A DNA stretch of 64,000 nt from Leucobacter musarum subsp. musarum. Its GTDB lineage: Bacteria > Actinomycetota > Actinomycetes > Actinomycetales > Microbacteriaceae. Positions 50,793-59,611 of the stretch are shown here, piece after piece. The stretch's first letter is position 1. Every line of letters begins with the position of its first letter. A program made the translations under genes and the position numbers. Location of the stretch: NCBI RefSeq assembly GCF_001273845.1, contig NZ_JHBW01000062.1, positions 62,001 through 126,000 on the forward strand, read 5' to 3'. Under the pieces are notes generated by a model. That model made no database searches. It saw nothing but the letters and a program-made list of their open reading frames with translations, and was not told the DNA's origin.

Positions 50793-51460
50793 ACACGCAA
50801 GTTCCCCAGAACATCTGCCGGGTCGCTCTCGTCGAAGACCATGTGCTGCAGCGCGTGCGCACCGAGGAGCTGCTCGCATCGCAGCCCGAGTTTGCCGTCG
50901 TGTTCAGTGCGGCGTCCGCCCCCGAGTTCGTCGCGTGGGTGCGCGATGCGCCCCGTGAGCAGCGACCGCACCTGCTCGTGCTCGACCTCATGGTCGACCG
51001 CCAGCCCAGCGTCGACGTCGCGCTCGTCGAGCAACTGCTCGCGGCCGGCCTCAAGATCGTCGTGCTGTCGGCGCTGGCGTCGCCGCCGTTGGTGCGCGGC
51101 ATCGTGCGCGCCGGAGTCACCGGCATCGTGGGCAAGCGCGACTCCGAGAGCGACATTCTGGCCGCGGTTCGCGCGGTACTGCGCGGGGAAGAGTGGATGA
51201 CCACGGAGCTTGCGGGCATCATTGCCGGTGATCCTGAACGCCCAAAGCTGAGTCTGCAAGAGGAGCGCGCGCTGGTGCTCTACGCATCGGGTCTCACCGT
51301 GGAGCAGGTGGCCGCGGCGATGAACATCGGCCGTGAGACGGCGAAGCAGTACCTCGATCGGGTGAAGCGTAAGTACTCCGACGCCGGGCTGCCGGTGCGC
51401 TCGAAACTCGATTTGGGGCGCATCGCCTGGAGCGAGGGGTACATCGACCCCGCCTTCTGA
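50789..51460 (+). CDS. Response regulator, NarL/LuxR type
   Basis: 223 residues. The receiver domain (about 10-130) has VALVEDH (acidic pocket), LLVLDLMVD (phospho-acceptor Asp), VVLSALA (Thr/Ser switch position) and VGKRDS (conserved Lys). The C-terminal LuxR-type HTH has LSLQEERALVLYASGLTVEQVAAAMNIGRETAKQYLDRVKRKY. It is the cognate partner of the sensor encoded just upstream. Target genes are not evident in the window. Confidence 0.9.
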   Translation: MNTQVPQNICRVALVEDHVLQRVRTEELLASQPEFAVVFSAASAPEFVAWVRDAPREQRPHLLVLDLMVDRQPSVDVALVEQLLAAGLKIVVLSALASPPLVRGIVRAGVTGIVGKRDSESDILAAVRAVLRGEEWMTTELAGIIAGDPERPKLSLQEERALVLYASGLTVEQVAAAMNIGRETAKQYLDRVKRKYSDAGLPVRSKLDLGRIAWSEGYIDPAF

Positions 51461-51530
51461 TGAGTGGAGCCCTCTCCTCACCGGCGTCAAGCCCGGGCGC
51501 TCATGATGCTGGGAGCGCTAGATTTTCCCC

Positions 51531-52040
51531 ATGGAAGACCTGGACGGTGACGGACGCATTGAGACCGAGAATCAGCGCGCTGACCGCAACTGGAACGAAA
51601 TTCTGCAAGAGTTGCGCGTCGCACAGACGGGCACGCAAATTCTCGGCGGCTTCCTCCTCGCGGTCGCGTTTCAGCCCCGCTTCCATGATCTCGACTCGTT
51701 TCAGCTGATGTGGTATCTCGCACTCGTGGGGCTCGCTGGAGTCGCGGCGGTGCTCGGGCTCGCTCCGGTAAGTCTGCATCGCACCTACTTCGGGCGTGGC
51801 CGCAAGCCCGAGATCGTGCGGTTGGGTGGGCGGCTGCTCATCGCCGACCTCGTCGTGCTTGCGCTGCTCGCTGCGGGAGTGACTGGCCTGGTCTTCGACT
51901 TTGCGGTGGGGCGCGTCGCAGGAATTGTCGCGCTCGCACTCGGCGTGCTCATCGTGATCGCCCTGTGGAGCGTGCTGCCTCGGTGGGTGCTGCGTCGCGA
52001 AGGCGTTCCGGATCGCCGGGGGCCGGGCGACGCGGCCTGA
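51531..52040 (+). CDS. DUF6328 family membrane protein
   Basis: 169 residues. A soluble N-terminus with ETENQRADRNWNEILQELRV and TGTQILGGFLLAVAFQPRF, the DUF6328 signature, then four TM helices arranged as two pairs. Homologues are small membrane proteins, some annotated as antiporter-like, with no proven function. It stands between the response regulator gene (70 bp upstream) and a convergent small acidic protein gene. Confidence 0.85.
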   Translation: MEDLDGDGRIETENQRADRNWNEILQELRVAQTGTQILGGFLLAVAFQPRFHDLDSFQLMWYLALVGLAGVAAVLGLAPVSLHRTYFGRGRKPEIVRLGGRLLIADLVVLALLAAGVTGLVFDFAVGRVAGIVALALGVLIVIALWSVLPRWVLRREGVPDRRGPGDAA

Positions 52041-52088
52041 TCTGGCGGTGCGAACGCTGGCAGCTGCCAGGCCCACACCAAATCGAGC

Positions 52089-52424
52089 TCAGTCGGGTGT
52101 ATCGACGTTGATGTGCGGCAGATCGTCTCGCGGCGCGTCAGAATGGGCCTCTGTATCTCGCGCGCCTGCCTCGGCCTCTTCGGTAGTCTCGAACGCATCG
52201 GCGCCTTCGTCGGCATCGAGCTCGGTATCGCTGTCGGGGACGCCGTTCGTGCTGTCCTGCGATTCAGTGGCACCGGCACGCGGCGGATCAGCCGCGTCAG
52301 GGCCAGTCTGCCCAACTCGCTCTGCTGCCTCGGGCACCGAGTGCGCTACCGACTCGGGTGAGGCGGCTGACGGTTGGGCATCGTTGGAGTGCGGTGTCCC
52401 GGAATCGTGCTGCGATGTGTTCAT
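52089..52424 (-). CDS. Small acidic, probably disordered protein
   Basis: 111 residues dominated by Asp, Glu, Ser, Ala, Pro and Thr; no hydrophobic core, membrane segment or Cys. It ends DDLPHINVDTPD. An excellent ribosome-binding site (AAGGAGGATTCCCC before the ATG) supports translation from 52424. It may be a stress, charge-buffer or cell-envelope linker protein; I recognise no family. Confidence 0.6.
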   Translation of the reverse strand: MNTSQHDSGTPHSNDAQPSAASPESVAHSVPEAAERVGQTGPDAADPPRAGATESQDSTNGVPDSDTELDADEGADAFETTEEAEAGARDTEAHSDAPRDDLPHINVDTPD

Positions 52425-52502
52425 GGGGAATCCTCCTTCGCGCGACACGATACGCGCCGCAGAGCGCTCGCACAGCGGGCTTGCCCGGGTGCGGGCAGGC
52501 TG

Positions 52503-53759
52503 TTAGGCGTGGCGATCCTGCTTCGGAATCAGCGGGTAGGCGACAAGCGGGGCGATTGCGACGAGCGCGAAGACCCACGGATACCCGAGCAGTGCGATCG
52601 CCGCGCCGAGGCCGGGCCCGACCGCTGACGAGGCGATGAACTGACCGGTGTTCTGAATGCCGAGCGCGCGCCCGGCCCACCCGCTGCCGGCGGCTTCGGC
52701 GACCGAGGTGTAGGCGAGCCCATTATCGGCGACGCTCACCACGGTCGCGATGATGAGCACGCACCCGCCGATGATGACCCCTCCGGTGAAGTCGTGCCAG
52801 GCGCCGATGACGGCGAGCGCGCCCATCACCGCGATGCCCGAGAGCGCGACCCAGCGCAGCACGCGCACGCGGTCGCCGACGCGGTCGCTGATCGCTCCGA
52901 CGACGATGCGCCCGACGGCGCCGATGAACTGCGCCGCGCCCATGAGCACGCCGGCTGCGGTCGCGCTCCAGCCGAGACCGCTGATGAGCCACACCATGCC
53001 GAAGGTGGAGAGCGCGAACTGGGGCAGCACGAGCAGCACGGAGACGGCGTGAATGCGTACCAGGAAGCTGCTGGTGCGGTACGGGTTGGTGCTCTCGGGT
53101 GCCGGATCGCCGGGAGCGCGGGGAACCACGACCGGTCGGGGCGGATTGCGAACACCGATGGCGCACGCAACGGTAATGACGGCGAGCAGCGCGCCGATGA
53201 GTATGAAGACGCCACTGATTCCGGCGGCAGTGGCGAACGGGGGCACGACGAATGCCGCCGCCGCTGTGCCGAGCGGCTGCGACATCTGGCGAATGCCCAT
53301 TGCCAGACCGCGCCGGTGCCGGGGGAACCAGCCGACGACCACACGCCCGCTGGCGGCGTTCGTGCTGGCGCCGGCAGCACCGCCGAGCACGAGGGCCAGA
53401 GCGAGTGGCACGAGGCCCGATGAGCTGGCTGCGAGAAATGCCGCGAGGGCGGTGAGGCCGAGACCGCCGGCGATGACCCAGCGTTCACCGAACCGATCGG
53501 CCGCGGCACCCCAGAGCACCGCGGTGAGCACCATGCCGGCGGTGGGTGCCGCGGCGAGCGTGCCGGCGGCGGCAAGTGGAATGCCCTGCTCGAGGTGCAG
53601 CATCGGAATGAGGTAGACGGGAGCGGTGATGAGCATGGTCGCGGCCGCCTGCGCGAGGAGCGCCAGAGCGAGCATCATCCATGATTTCGCGGGCACGCGG
53701 GTTGAGCGCGCCGCCGCGTCGGATGCTGCGGGCTGTGGGGCCGATGCCGTGAGGCTCAT
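52503..53759 (-). CDS. MFS transporter (monocarboxylate/oxalate-formate antiporter-like)
   Basis: 418 residues, twelve TM helices. MFS motifs: GAAADRFGERW after TM2 and AISDRVGDRVR after TM8; GWFPRHRRGLAMGIRQMSQPLGTA resembles the oxalate/formate (OFA) and NarK-like subgroups. The substrate is probably an organic anion. AAGGAG precedes the ATG at 53759. It is divergent from an FCD-type GntR regulator with a palindromic operator between them, so it is very likely induced by its own substrate. Confidence 0.88.
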   Translation of the reverse strand: MSLTASAPQPAASDAAARSTRVPAKSWMMLALALLAQAAATMLITAPVYLIPMLHLEQGIPLAAAGTLAAAPTAGMVLTAVLWGAAADRFGERWVIAGGLGLTALAAFLAASSSGLVPLALALVLGGAAGASTNAASGRVVVGWFPRHRRGLAMGIRQMSQPLGTAAAAFVVPPFATAAGISGVFILIGALLAVITVACAIGVRNPPRPVVVPRAPGDPAPESTNPYRTSSFLVRIHAVSVLLVLPQFALSTFGMVWLISGLGWSATAAGVLMGAAQFIGAVGRIVVGAISDRVGDRVRVLRWVALSGIAVMGALAVIGAWHDFTGGVIIGGCVLIIATVVSVADNGLAYTSVAEAAGSGWAGRALGIQNTGQFIASSAVGPGLGAAIALLGYPWVFALVAIAPLVAYPLIPKQDRHA

Positions 53760-53794
53760 GCGAGCTCCTTCGTGATGCGTATGGAACACCGCAA

Positions 53795-53817
53795 TGGTAT
53801 ACCACGCCGGTATGGCA
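53795..53817. promoter_or_regulatory. Operator for the FCD-GntR regulator
   Basis: TGGTATACCA (53795-53804) is a perfect 10-bp palindrome of the kind bound by FadR/FCD GntR proteins, followed by a half site GGTATGGCA (53809-53817). It sits between the divergent regulator and MFS genes. Confidence 0.65.
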
Positions 53818-53827
53818 CGATGGACGC

Positions 53828-54517
53828 ATGACTGACGCCGTCGCCGATACGATCGCCGCAGGCAGCAACGCCTACGCGGAGCTGCGCCGGTCGATTCTCG
53901 AATTCGACCTCATGCCGGGCGAGCGCCTCTCGGAGCGCGGGCTCGAGCAGGCGCTGCGCGCGTCACGCACGCCGATCCGCGCCGCGCTCATGCGGCTCGA
54001 GGTCGAGGGCCTGACCCGTCGCGAGGGGCGCGGATGGGTGGTCGCGCCGATCGACCTGTCGGAAGTGCGGGCGGTGATGGAGTACCGCGAGATCGTCGAA
54101 ATCGGTGTCGTGCAGCGCGTCATCGAGCGCGCCACCGACGCCGAAATCGCTGAACTCGAACCCACGCTCATCACCGAGCACCACGCCGACGACCCGGCAT
54201 CGTGGCTCGAGAGCGGCAGCGCCTTCCACCTCGCGCTCGCCGAGCTCACCGGCAACCTCTTCTTGACCGACGCCGTCGCGTCGACCCTCACGCGTCTTGC
54301 CCGGCCTCGCTGGCTGGTGGTGCGCACGCCCGAATCCCGCGCCCACGTGCGCGACGACCATCGCGCCATCTTCGACGCGGTGTCGGCGCGCGACGCCGAC
54401 GCCGCGACCGCACTCATTGCCGCGCACACGGCGGGCACGCGCGAGCGGCTCGTCGGGTTTCTCGCCGACGAGCGGGCGCGCTTACGCGGCCGGGGATTCG
54501 CGATCGTCGAGAGCTGA
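53828..54517 (+). CDS. GntR family regulator (FCD domain)
   Basis: 229 residues. N-terminal winged helix with YAELRRSILEFDLMPGERLSERGLE and the recognition part SRTPIRAALMRLEVEGLTRR; C-terminal all-helical FCD domain (about 85-220) with an Asp and His set for metal/ligand binding (FHLALAELTGN, DDHRAIFDAVSARD, AHTAGT). It probably represses the divergent MFS gene and itself until an organic acid binds. The 3-prime end overlaps a small minus-strand ORF by 36 bp. Confidence 0.92.
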   Translation: MTDAVADTIAAGSNAYAELRRSILEFDLMPGERLSERGLEQALRASRTPIRAALMRLEVEGLTRREGRGWVVAPIDLSEVRAVMEYREIVEIGVVQRVIERATDAEIAELEPTLITEHHADDPASWLESGSAFHLALAELTGNLFLTDAVASTLTRLARPRWLVVRTPESRAHVRDDHRAIFDAVSARDADAATALIAAHTAGTRERLVGFLADERARLRGRGFAIVES

Positions 54518-54805
54518 GACGCTGCCGCCGCTCCAGCGCAGATACGAGGCGTAGGGGTCGTCGTGCGGTGTGGCACGGGAAGATTCGGTGCGTCGTCGCT
54601 GCTGCAATCCGAAAAACGCAGCGATGCCCGCCAGCTTCAGCGATTGCGGAGGAGGCGTCTCCTGCGGCACCTGCGCGGAGATGCCCGTGGGTGCGCCTGC
54701 GGAGACTGCGTCGCCCGCGCTGACGGGCGAGGCGGGTGCGAGCGTTAACGCAGCGGGAGTCATCTCCGCAGCAAGAGGTGCGGACTCGGGAGAGTGTGAA
54801 GTCAT
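54482..54805 (-). CDS. Possible small protein downstream of ybdK
   Basis: 107 residues: an Ala/Pro/Ser-rich first half, then SLKLAGIAAFFGLQQRRR and DDPYASYLRWSGG. It starts 7 bp after the ybdK stop, so it could be translated from the same message, but the ribosome-binding site is weak and the end runs 36 bp into the gntR gene on the other strand. No family is recognised. It could be an accidental open frame. Confidence 0.35.
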   Translation of the reverse strand: MTSHSPESAPLAAEMTPAALTLAPASPVSAGDAVSAGAPTGISAQVPQETPPPQSLKLAGIAAFFGLQQRRRTESSRATPHDDPYASYLRWSGGSVSALDDRESPAA

Positions 54806-54812
54806 GGCGGTC

Positions 54813-56036
54813 TCAGATCGGCAGTGCATCGAGAAACGGGGACGTCGGAGAGACAGGGCGGTGCGTACGCTCGATGGCGTCGGTGACGAGCGCACGGGCA
54901 CTGCGCCGCTCGCGCATGATGCGGCGCTGTCGCTCGGCTCCCGAACCTGAGGCGAATACCTCATCGACCATCGCGGTGACGCGGTGCAGGTCGTTGGTCG
55001 CGGCGAGTGCGGGTGCGATGTGAGCGAGCAGGGCATCGATCGCGACGCGTGGTTCGCAGGGCTGCCCCAGAATCGGGTTCAGGAGTGGGCCGGTGACGCC
55101 GTGCCGACTCGCCGACCACATGGCGAGGCGGACTACGGTAGTGGGCATCGGGTCGGGAGAAAAGCCCGACTTCCATTCTTGGGCCGCCGTCGACACGAGT
55201 GCGCGCACGATTCCGGCGATCGCCACGGAATGCGCTGCCTCCAGGCAGACATCTGCGACCCGCACCTCGACAGTTGGGAATCTCGCACTCAGTCGCGCGT
55301 CGAAGTACACCATGCCGTCGTCGAGCGGAACACCCGTCGCCAGCAGCGCGTCGACCGCGCGGTGATAGGCGGCGGGGCTCCCGAAAATATCGGTTGGCCC
55401 GGCAGTAGGCCACCGACTCCACACCTGGTATCGCTGACTGGCATAGCCGCTATCTTCGCCGCCCCACATCGGCGAGTTGGCGCTCAATGCGAGCACGAGC
55501 GGCAACCAGGGGCGAATGCGATCGAGTACCGCGACGCCTTCGTCGTCGTCAGCCACGCCTACGTGCACGTGCAGGCCGCAGGTGAGCTGCTCGCGCATCG
55601 TCGATTGGAATTGCTCCGCGATGGCCGCGTACCGTTTCGATGCGGTGAGCTGTGTCTGCGAAACCGTTGCACTCGTTCCCATAGCGACGGCGCGAAGTCC
55701 GATCTGCCGAGCGGCAACATCGGCGAGGGCCCGCCCGAGAGCCACGCTCCGTTCGAGCGTGTCGAGCGACGTGTGGGGCACAGAGATGGCCTCAACTTGC
55801 TCGCGCTTTGCCTCGCGCTCAAGCCGGGTGAGGTCATGCGCCTCGGGTACGAGGGCGCGGACATCGGCTGCCGCGGCTGCCGCGAGCACGAGTTCGATCG
55901 CCGGCGCGATGCGACCGGAGCGGGGGTCGACGAGCAAGAGTTCTTCTTCCACGCCCAGCGTGCGCGGGGCCTCACCGTGCCCATGCGCTGCAGCGATGGC
56001 GAGCGCTTTGCTGTGGTGTGATGATGGGTGATCCAT
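54813..56036 (-). CDS. YbdK-type carboxylate-amine ligase (glutamate-cysteine ligase 2 family)
   Basis: 407 residues. The GCS2/YbdK signature is clear: RTLGVEEELLLVDP, the LTCGLHVHVGVAD metal/substrate segment, LSANSPMWGGEDSGYASQRYQVWSRWP, and VEVRVADVCLEA. These enzymes join the gamma-carboxyl of glutamate (or a similar acid) to an amine using ATP; YbdK itself has weak glutamate-cysteine ligase activity. Whether thiol synthesis is the role here is doubtful, as actinobacteria mainly use mycothiol. The ribosome-binding site is GAGGGAG. Confidence 0.9.
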   Translation of the reverse strand: MDHPSSHHSKALAIAAAHGHGEAPRTLGVEEELLLVDPRSGRIAPAIELVLAAAAAADVRALVPEAHDLTRLEREAKREQVEAISVPHTSLDTLERSVALGRALADVAARQIGLRAVAMGTSATVSQTQLTASKRYAAIAEQFQSTMREQLTCGLHVHVGVADDDEGVAVLDRIRPWLPLVLALSANSPMWGGEDSGYASQRYQVWSRWPTAGPTDIFGSPAAYHRAVDALLATGVPLDDGMVYFDARLSARFPTVEVRVADVCLEAAHSVAIAGIVRALVSTAAQEWKSGFSPDPMPTTVVRLAMWSASRHGVTGPLLNPILGQPCEPRVAIDALLAHIAPALAATNDLHRVTAMVDEVFASGSGAERQRRIMRERRSARALVTDAIERTHRPVSPTSPFLDALPI

Positions 56037-56270
56037 GCCGCTCCCTCTCTCACTCCAGCGGCAAGCACGCGACTCAGCGCGGCTTCCGCAATCGACGTCG
56101 ACCGCGGGAGCGCGGCGAACCAGCGCGGTAGGTGAATCACCGCACTCCCTGTTCCCCGTTCCCCCTCGACCAGATCACCCGAAATCAGGAGCTGGCCGCG
56201 AGATCAGATTACGACGACGCGCCGATCGCGATAATGCCCTTGACGAACTGACCCTGCTTCCGTATGGCTT
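56037..56270. other. Intergenic region between ybdK and crtEb
   Basis: Both neighbours are on the minus strand. I see no gene and no clear terminator for the crt operon. A CATTAT box on the minus strand (near 56233) is a possible -10, but about 200 nt from the ybdK start. Confidence 0.4.
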
Positions 56271-57167
56271 TCAGTGGGTCTGCAGCCACCAGAGGATCAG
56301 GATCATCGTCACCAGCGCTCCGGACCCGTAGTTCAGCCAGATGAAGCGGCGCCACGCGCGATTGGTGCGGCCCGAGTCGGCGTCAGAGATGCGCCAGTGC
56401 GGCGCGCAGTTCGCGAGGTACGGCAGCGCGACGATGGCGGCGAGCGGCCCGGGGAACGGCGTGAACAGCATGAGCACGCCCGCGAGCGCCCACAGCCCGA
56501 GGGCGAGGCGCACGGTGACGGCGGCGCCCAGCACCGTCGCGATGGAGCCGATGCGGGCCTCGCGATCCGGCACCACGTCTTGCACCGCACCGAAGGCGTG
56601 CGCTGCCATGCCCCAGCAGAAGAAGGCCAGCAGCACGAGCCACAGCTGCGGGGTGAACTGCGCCCCCGCGATGCTGAGGCCGACGACGGCCGGGCTCACG
56701 AAGTGCGTGCTTGAGGTCGCAGAGTCGAGGAACGGACGCTCTTTGAAGCGCAGCACCGGCGCCGAGTACGCTACCACCGCGAAGGTGCTGACGGCGAGCG
56801 GCATCCAGGCGGCCGGGCCGCCCGCGGCAGCGAGCACGATCAGAAACGGCGCGTTCGTGAGCAGCGCGAGCCACAGCATCGGCCGGTGGTAACGCGGGGC
56901 GAGCAGTGCACCCTCGATGCCGCCCTTGCGGGGATTGTTGATGTCGGACGCGTAGTCGAAGACATCGTTGATGCCGTACATCGCGAGGTTGTATGGGATC
57001 AGGTAGTAGAACGCTCCGACGATGAGCACCCAATCGACCTCGCGGGTCGTGAGCAGCATCGCCGCGGCGAAGGGGTAGGCGGTGTTGATCCAGCTCACCG
57101 GGCGCGAAGCGACGAACGCCTGGCGCAGCAGGTGCGCGTTCCAGCCGGAGGTCTCAGTCGTCGGCAT
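56271..57167 (-). CDS. crtEb: Lycopene elongase (C50 carotenoid prenyltransferase)
   Basis: 298 residues, UbiA-type membrane prenyltransferase with eight helices. The first Asp motif is NDVFDYASDINNPRKGG, and the second lies in AVQDVVPDREA. It adds two C5 units from DMAPP to lycopene, giving the C50 skeleton (flavuxanthin type). AAGGAG precedes the ATG, and the gene overlaps crtYf by 14 bp. Last gene of the crt operon. Its presence next to crtYe/Yf distinguishes this cluster from ordinary lycopene or beta-carotene loci. Confidence 0.93.
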   Translation of the reverse strand: MPTTETSGWNAHLLRQAFVASRPVSWINTAYPFAAAMLLTTREVDWVLIVGAFYYLIPYNLAMYGINDVFDYASDINNPRKGGIEGALLAPRYHRPMLWLALLTNAPFLIVLAAAGGPAAWMPLAVSTFAVVAYSAPVLRFKERPFLDSATSSTHFVSPAVVGLSIAGAQFTPQLWLVLLAFFCWGMAAHAFGAVQDVVPDREARIGSIATVLGAAVTVRLALGLWALAGVLMLFTPFPGPLAAIVALPYLANCAPHWRISDADSGRTNRAWRRFIWLNYGSGALVTMILILWWLQTH

Positions 57168-57483
57168 CGCGGCGCTCCTTGCGTGCGGTCAGGCGGAACC
57201 AGATGGCCGGAGCGAGCAGCGCGGTGGCGATCGGATAGCAGAAGTCTTCCACGGGAACGAGCCCGATGGTGGGCCCCAGCGTGTGTCCGTCGCCGTAGGT
57301 GAAGAGATCGGACGCGATCATCAGCGAGTCGAAGACGGCGGTCAGGATCGCGAGCGCCGCGGCCGCCACACCGATGCCGGCCCAGAGACGTCGCGCGGCT
57401 GGTCGGTCGCGCCACGGGGTCAGCGCAAGGGCGACCGCGAGCGCGAGCAGCATGAACGGGATGCTGATGAGGGCGTACGTCAC
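57154..57483 (-). CDS. crtYf: C50 carotenoid cyclase subunit
   Basis: 109 residues, three to four TM helices; short heterodimeric lycopene-cyclase-domain subunit. The PVEDFCYP motif corresponds to the PxE(E/D) catalytic motif of this cyclase family. It works with CrtYe to close the ends of the C50 chain into rings. GTG start overlapping the crtYe stop (GTGA). Whether the rings are epsilon (decaprenoxanthin) or beta type cannot be told from sequence by eye. Confidence 0.9.
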   Translation of the reverse strand: MTYALISIPFMLLALAVALALTPWRDRPAARRLWAGIGVAAAALAILTAVFDSLMIASDLFTYGDGHTLGPTIGLVPVEDFCYPIATALLAPAIWFRLTARKERRDADD

Positions 57484-57887
57484 GCGTCACCGTGTTTCTC
57501 GGGATCGCGGTCGCTGCCGCTGCCGCTTTCGCTGCCGGGTGCCTGAGGTTCGTGTCGGCGACGTGCGCGACCACCTCGCACGTTGAGCAGGCGCAGCGCA
57601 CCGGTGAACGCGACCATCGTGCACAGCACGAGGAACGCGAGGAAGACGGGCTCTTCGATCGGCAGCTCGTGCGCGATGAGCACTCCCGTCATGCCGCGGC
57701 TCTCCCCGAGGCGGAAGACGCCGCTCGCGATGCCCCAGAGATCCCAGGCGAGGAGAAACCCGACGCCGAGCACCAGCACCAGCGCGGCCGCGCGCCAGTC
57801 GCGCCAGAAGAAGAGGCGGAACCGCCAGTCGAGCAGCAGCATGCACCCGATCGTGGCGAGCAGGGAGCCGAGATAGAGCAACGCCAT
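57480..57887 (-). CDS. crtYe: C50 carotenoid cyclase subunit
   Basis: 135 residues, three TM helices, with DLWGIASGVFRLGESRGMTGV and the PIEEPVF motif typical of CrtYe/CrtYc subunits; it ends in a polar Ser/Gly/Glu tail. Partner of CrtYf. The ATG at 57887 is two bases after the crtI stop; the long open frame upstream is a shadow of crtI. Confidence 0.9.
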   Translation of the reverse strand: MALLYLGSLLATIGCMLLLDWRFRLFFWRDWRAAALVLVLGVGFLLAWDLWGIASGVFRLGESRGMTGVLIAHELPIEEPVFLAFLVLCTMVAFTGALRLLNVRGGRARRRHEPQAPGSESGSGSDRDPEKHGDA

Positions 57888-57889
57888 GG

Positions 57890-59611
57890 TCAGGCCTGTT
57901 CCTCGACGGTGGCGCCGTTGCGAGCTGCGGTCGCAGCCGACCGCTGACTGGGCTCGGGCAGCGGCCCCGCCGAGTGGTCGCCGCGGAGATGCTTCAGCAC
58001 GAGCTCTGCGCTGATGAGGCACATCGGAATGCCGACGCCAGGTGCAGTCGTCGCACCGGCGTAAAGCAGATTCGCGACCCGCTTCGAACGGTTCTGCGCT
58101 CGGAACATCGCGCTCTGCCGCAGCACGTGCGCCGGACCGAGCATGCCCCCGCTCCACGAGTGGTAGTCGTCGACGAAATCGCGCGGCCCGATCGTCTGCC
58201 GCACGACGACGCGCTCGCCGAGATCGGGCACCCCGGCCCACGCCGCGATCTGCGCGATGGCGGCGTCGGCCGTTCGCTCGACGGCCTCATCACCGGTGCC
58301 GTCGGGTCCGCCGTGGCCGATGCCCGGATCAGCCGGTACGGGGACGAGTACGAAGAGGTTCTCATGCCCCGCGGGTGCGACGCCAGGGTCGGTTGCGCTC
58401 GGCTTGCACACGTAGATCGAGGCCGGGTCGGGAATGCGCGGTGCCGATCCGAAGATGTCGTCGAAATTGCGATCCCAGTCTCGGGTGAAAAACAGCGAGT
58501 GGTGCGGCAGCTCAGGCAGGTCGCCCCGAACGCCGAGCAGCACCAGCACGGCACCCGGGCCGCTCACCTGGCGCTGCCACCACCGTTCGGGGTAACTGCG
58601 CGCGGCCTCGGGCAGCAACTCCGTTTCGGTGTGGTGCAGGTCGGCGCCCGAGACGACGACATCGGCGGGGAGGCGGTGCGCATCACCGTCGGCGTCGCGC
58701 CAGTGCACCGCGGTCGCCGAGTAAGTTTGGGCGGATCCGCCGCGCGCCACCTCGATCTCGGTGACGTCGGCCCCCAGCACGATCTCTGCCCCCGCCTCGC
58801 GGGCGAGCACGGCGAGGCGCTCGACGAGGTGCGCGAACCCGCCCATCGGATAGCGCACGCCCTCATCGAGGTCGAGTGCGCTCATGAGGTGGTACATCGC
58901 CGGCGCGTCTTTCGGGTTCGTGCCGAGGAACACGGCGGGGTAGCCGAGAATCTGGCGCAGCACGGGGTGGGTGAAGCGCTGCGCGGCGAAGGATCGCAGC
59001 GACGTGCCGAGCAGTCGCGCGAGCCGGGGCAGTGCGCGCAGCACAGGCGGGGCGCCGAGCGTGCGCCAGCGCGTGAACGGGTTGTAGAGAAAGTAGCGCT
59101 CGGCCATCGCGGTGGTCTCGGTCGCCGAATCGAGGTAGGCGTCGAACGCCGGCCCGCTCCCGGGCTCGAGCCGCTCGAACAACGCGCGGGCCGCTGCTCG
59201 CCCGGCCGGGATCGTCACGGGCGCCGGGATTGGTGCCGGTGCTGTCGCCGGTGCCGCCGGCTCGCTGAAGACGCGGTAGCCCGGGTCGAGCACCCGCAGG
59301 TCGAGCTGTTCGGCGGTGCTCGTGCCGAGCATTGCGAAGAAGTGGTCGAAGACGTCGGGCATGAGATACCACGAGGGGCCCGTGTCGAACCGGAACCCGT
59401 CGCGGGCGAATGAGCCCGCGCGACCGCCGACGCGCGAACCGCGCTCGAACACGGTCACCGTGTGGCCTTCGCGGGCCAGCAGCGCAGCGGTCGCGAGGCC
59501 GGCGATGCCCGCACCGATCACCACAGTGCGGGTGCCGGCGCCGGTTTCGGTGCTCTGGTCGGTGTTGGGGTTCGAGCCAGTGCCGTCGGCGCGACGGCTG
59601 GCGGTGCTCAT
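57890..59611 (-). CDS. crtI: Phytoene desaturase
   Basis: 573 residues. FAD motif TVVIGAGIAGLATAALLAREGHTVTVFE, RVGGRAGSF, FDTGPSWYLMP, and the C-terminal signature FRAQNRSKRVANLLYAGATTAPGVGIPMCLIS. It introduces the four double bases that turn phytoene into lycopene at the membrane. A Pro/Ala-rich stretch (about residues 118-135) is an insertion relative to shorter homologues. Overlaps crtB by 4 bp. Confidence 0.95.
   Translation of the reverse strand: MSTASRRADGTGSNPNTDQSTETGAGTRTVVIGAGIAGLATAALLAREGHTVTVFERGSRVGGRAGSFARDGFRFDTGPSWYLMPDVFDHFFAMLGTSTAEQLDLRVLDPGYRVFSEPAAPATAPAPIPAPVTIPAGRAAARALFERLEPGSGPAFDAYLDSATETTAMAERYFLYNPFTRWRTLGAPPVLRALPRLARLLGTSLRSFAAQRFTHPVLRQILGYPAVFLGTNPKDAPAMYHLMSALDLDEGVRYPMGGFAHLVERLAVLAREAGAEIVLGADVTEIEVARGGSAQTYSATAVHWRDADGDAHRLPADVVVSGADLHHTETELLPEAARSYPERWWQRQVSGPGAVLVLLGVRGDLPELPHHSLFFTRDWDRNFDDIFGSAPRIPDPASIYVCKPSATDPGVAPAGHENLFVLVPVPADPGIGHGGPDGTGDEAVERTADAAIAQIAAWAGVPDLGERVVVRQTIGPRDFVDDYHSWSGGMLGPAHVLRQSAMFRAQNRSKRVANLLYAGATTAPGVGIPMCLISAELVLKHLRGDHSAGPLPEPSQRSAATAARNGATVEEQA

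Noticed and set aside
48195-50879. 894-codon minus-strand ORF
   Set aside because: Antisense to the sensor kinase, low-complexity Arg/His-rich translation.
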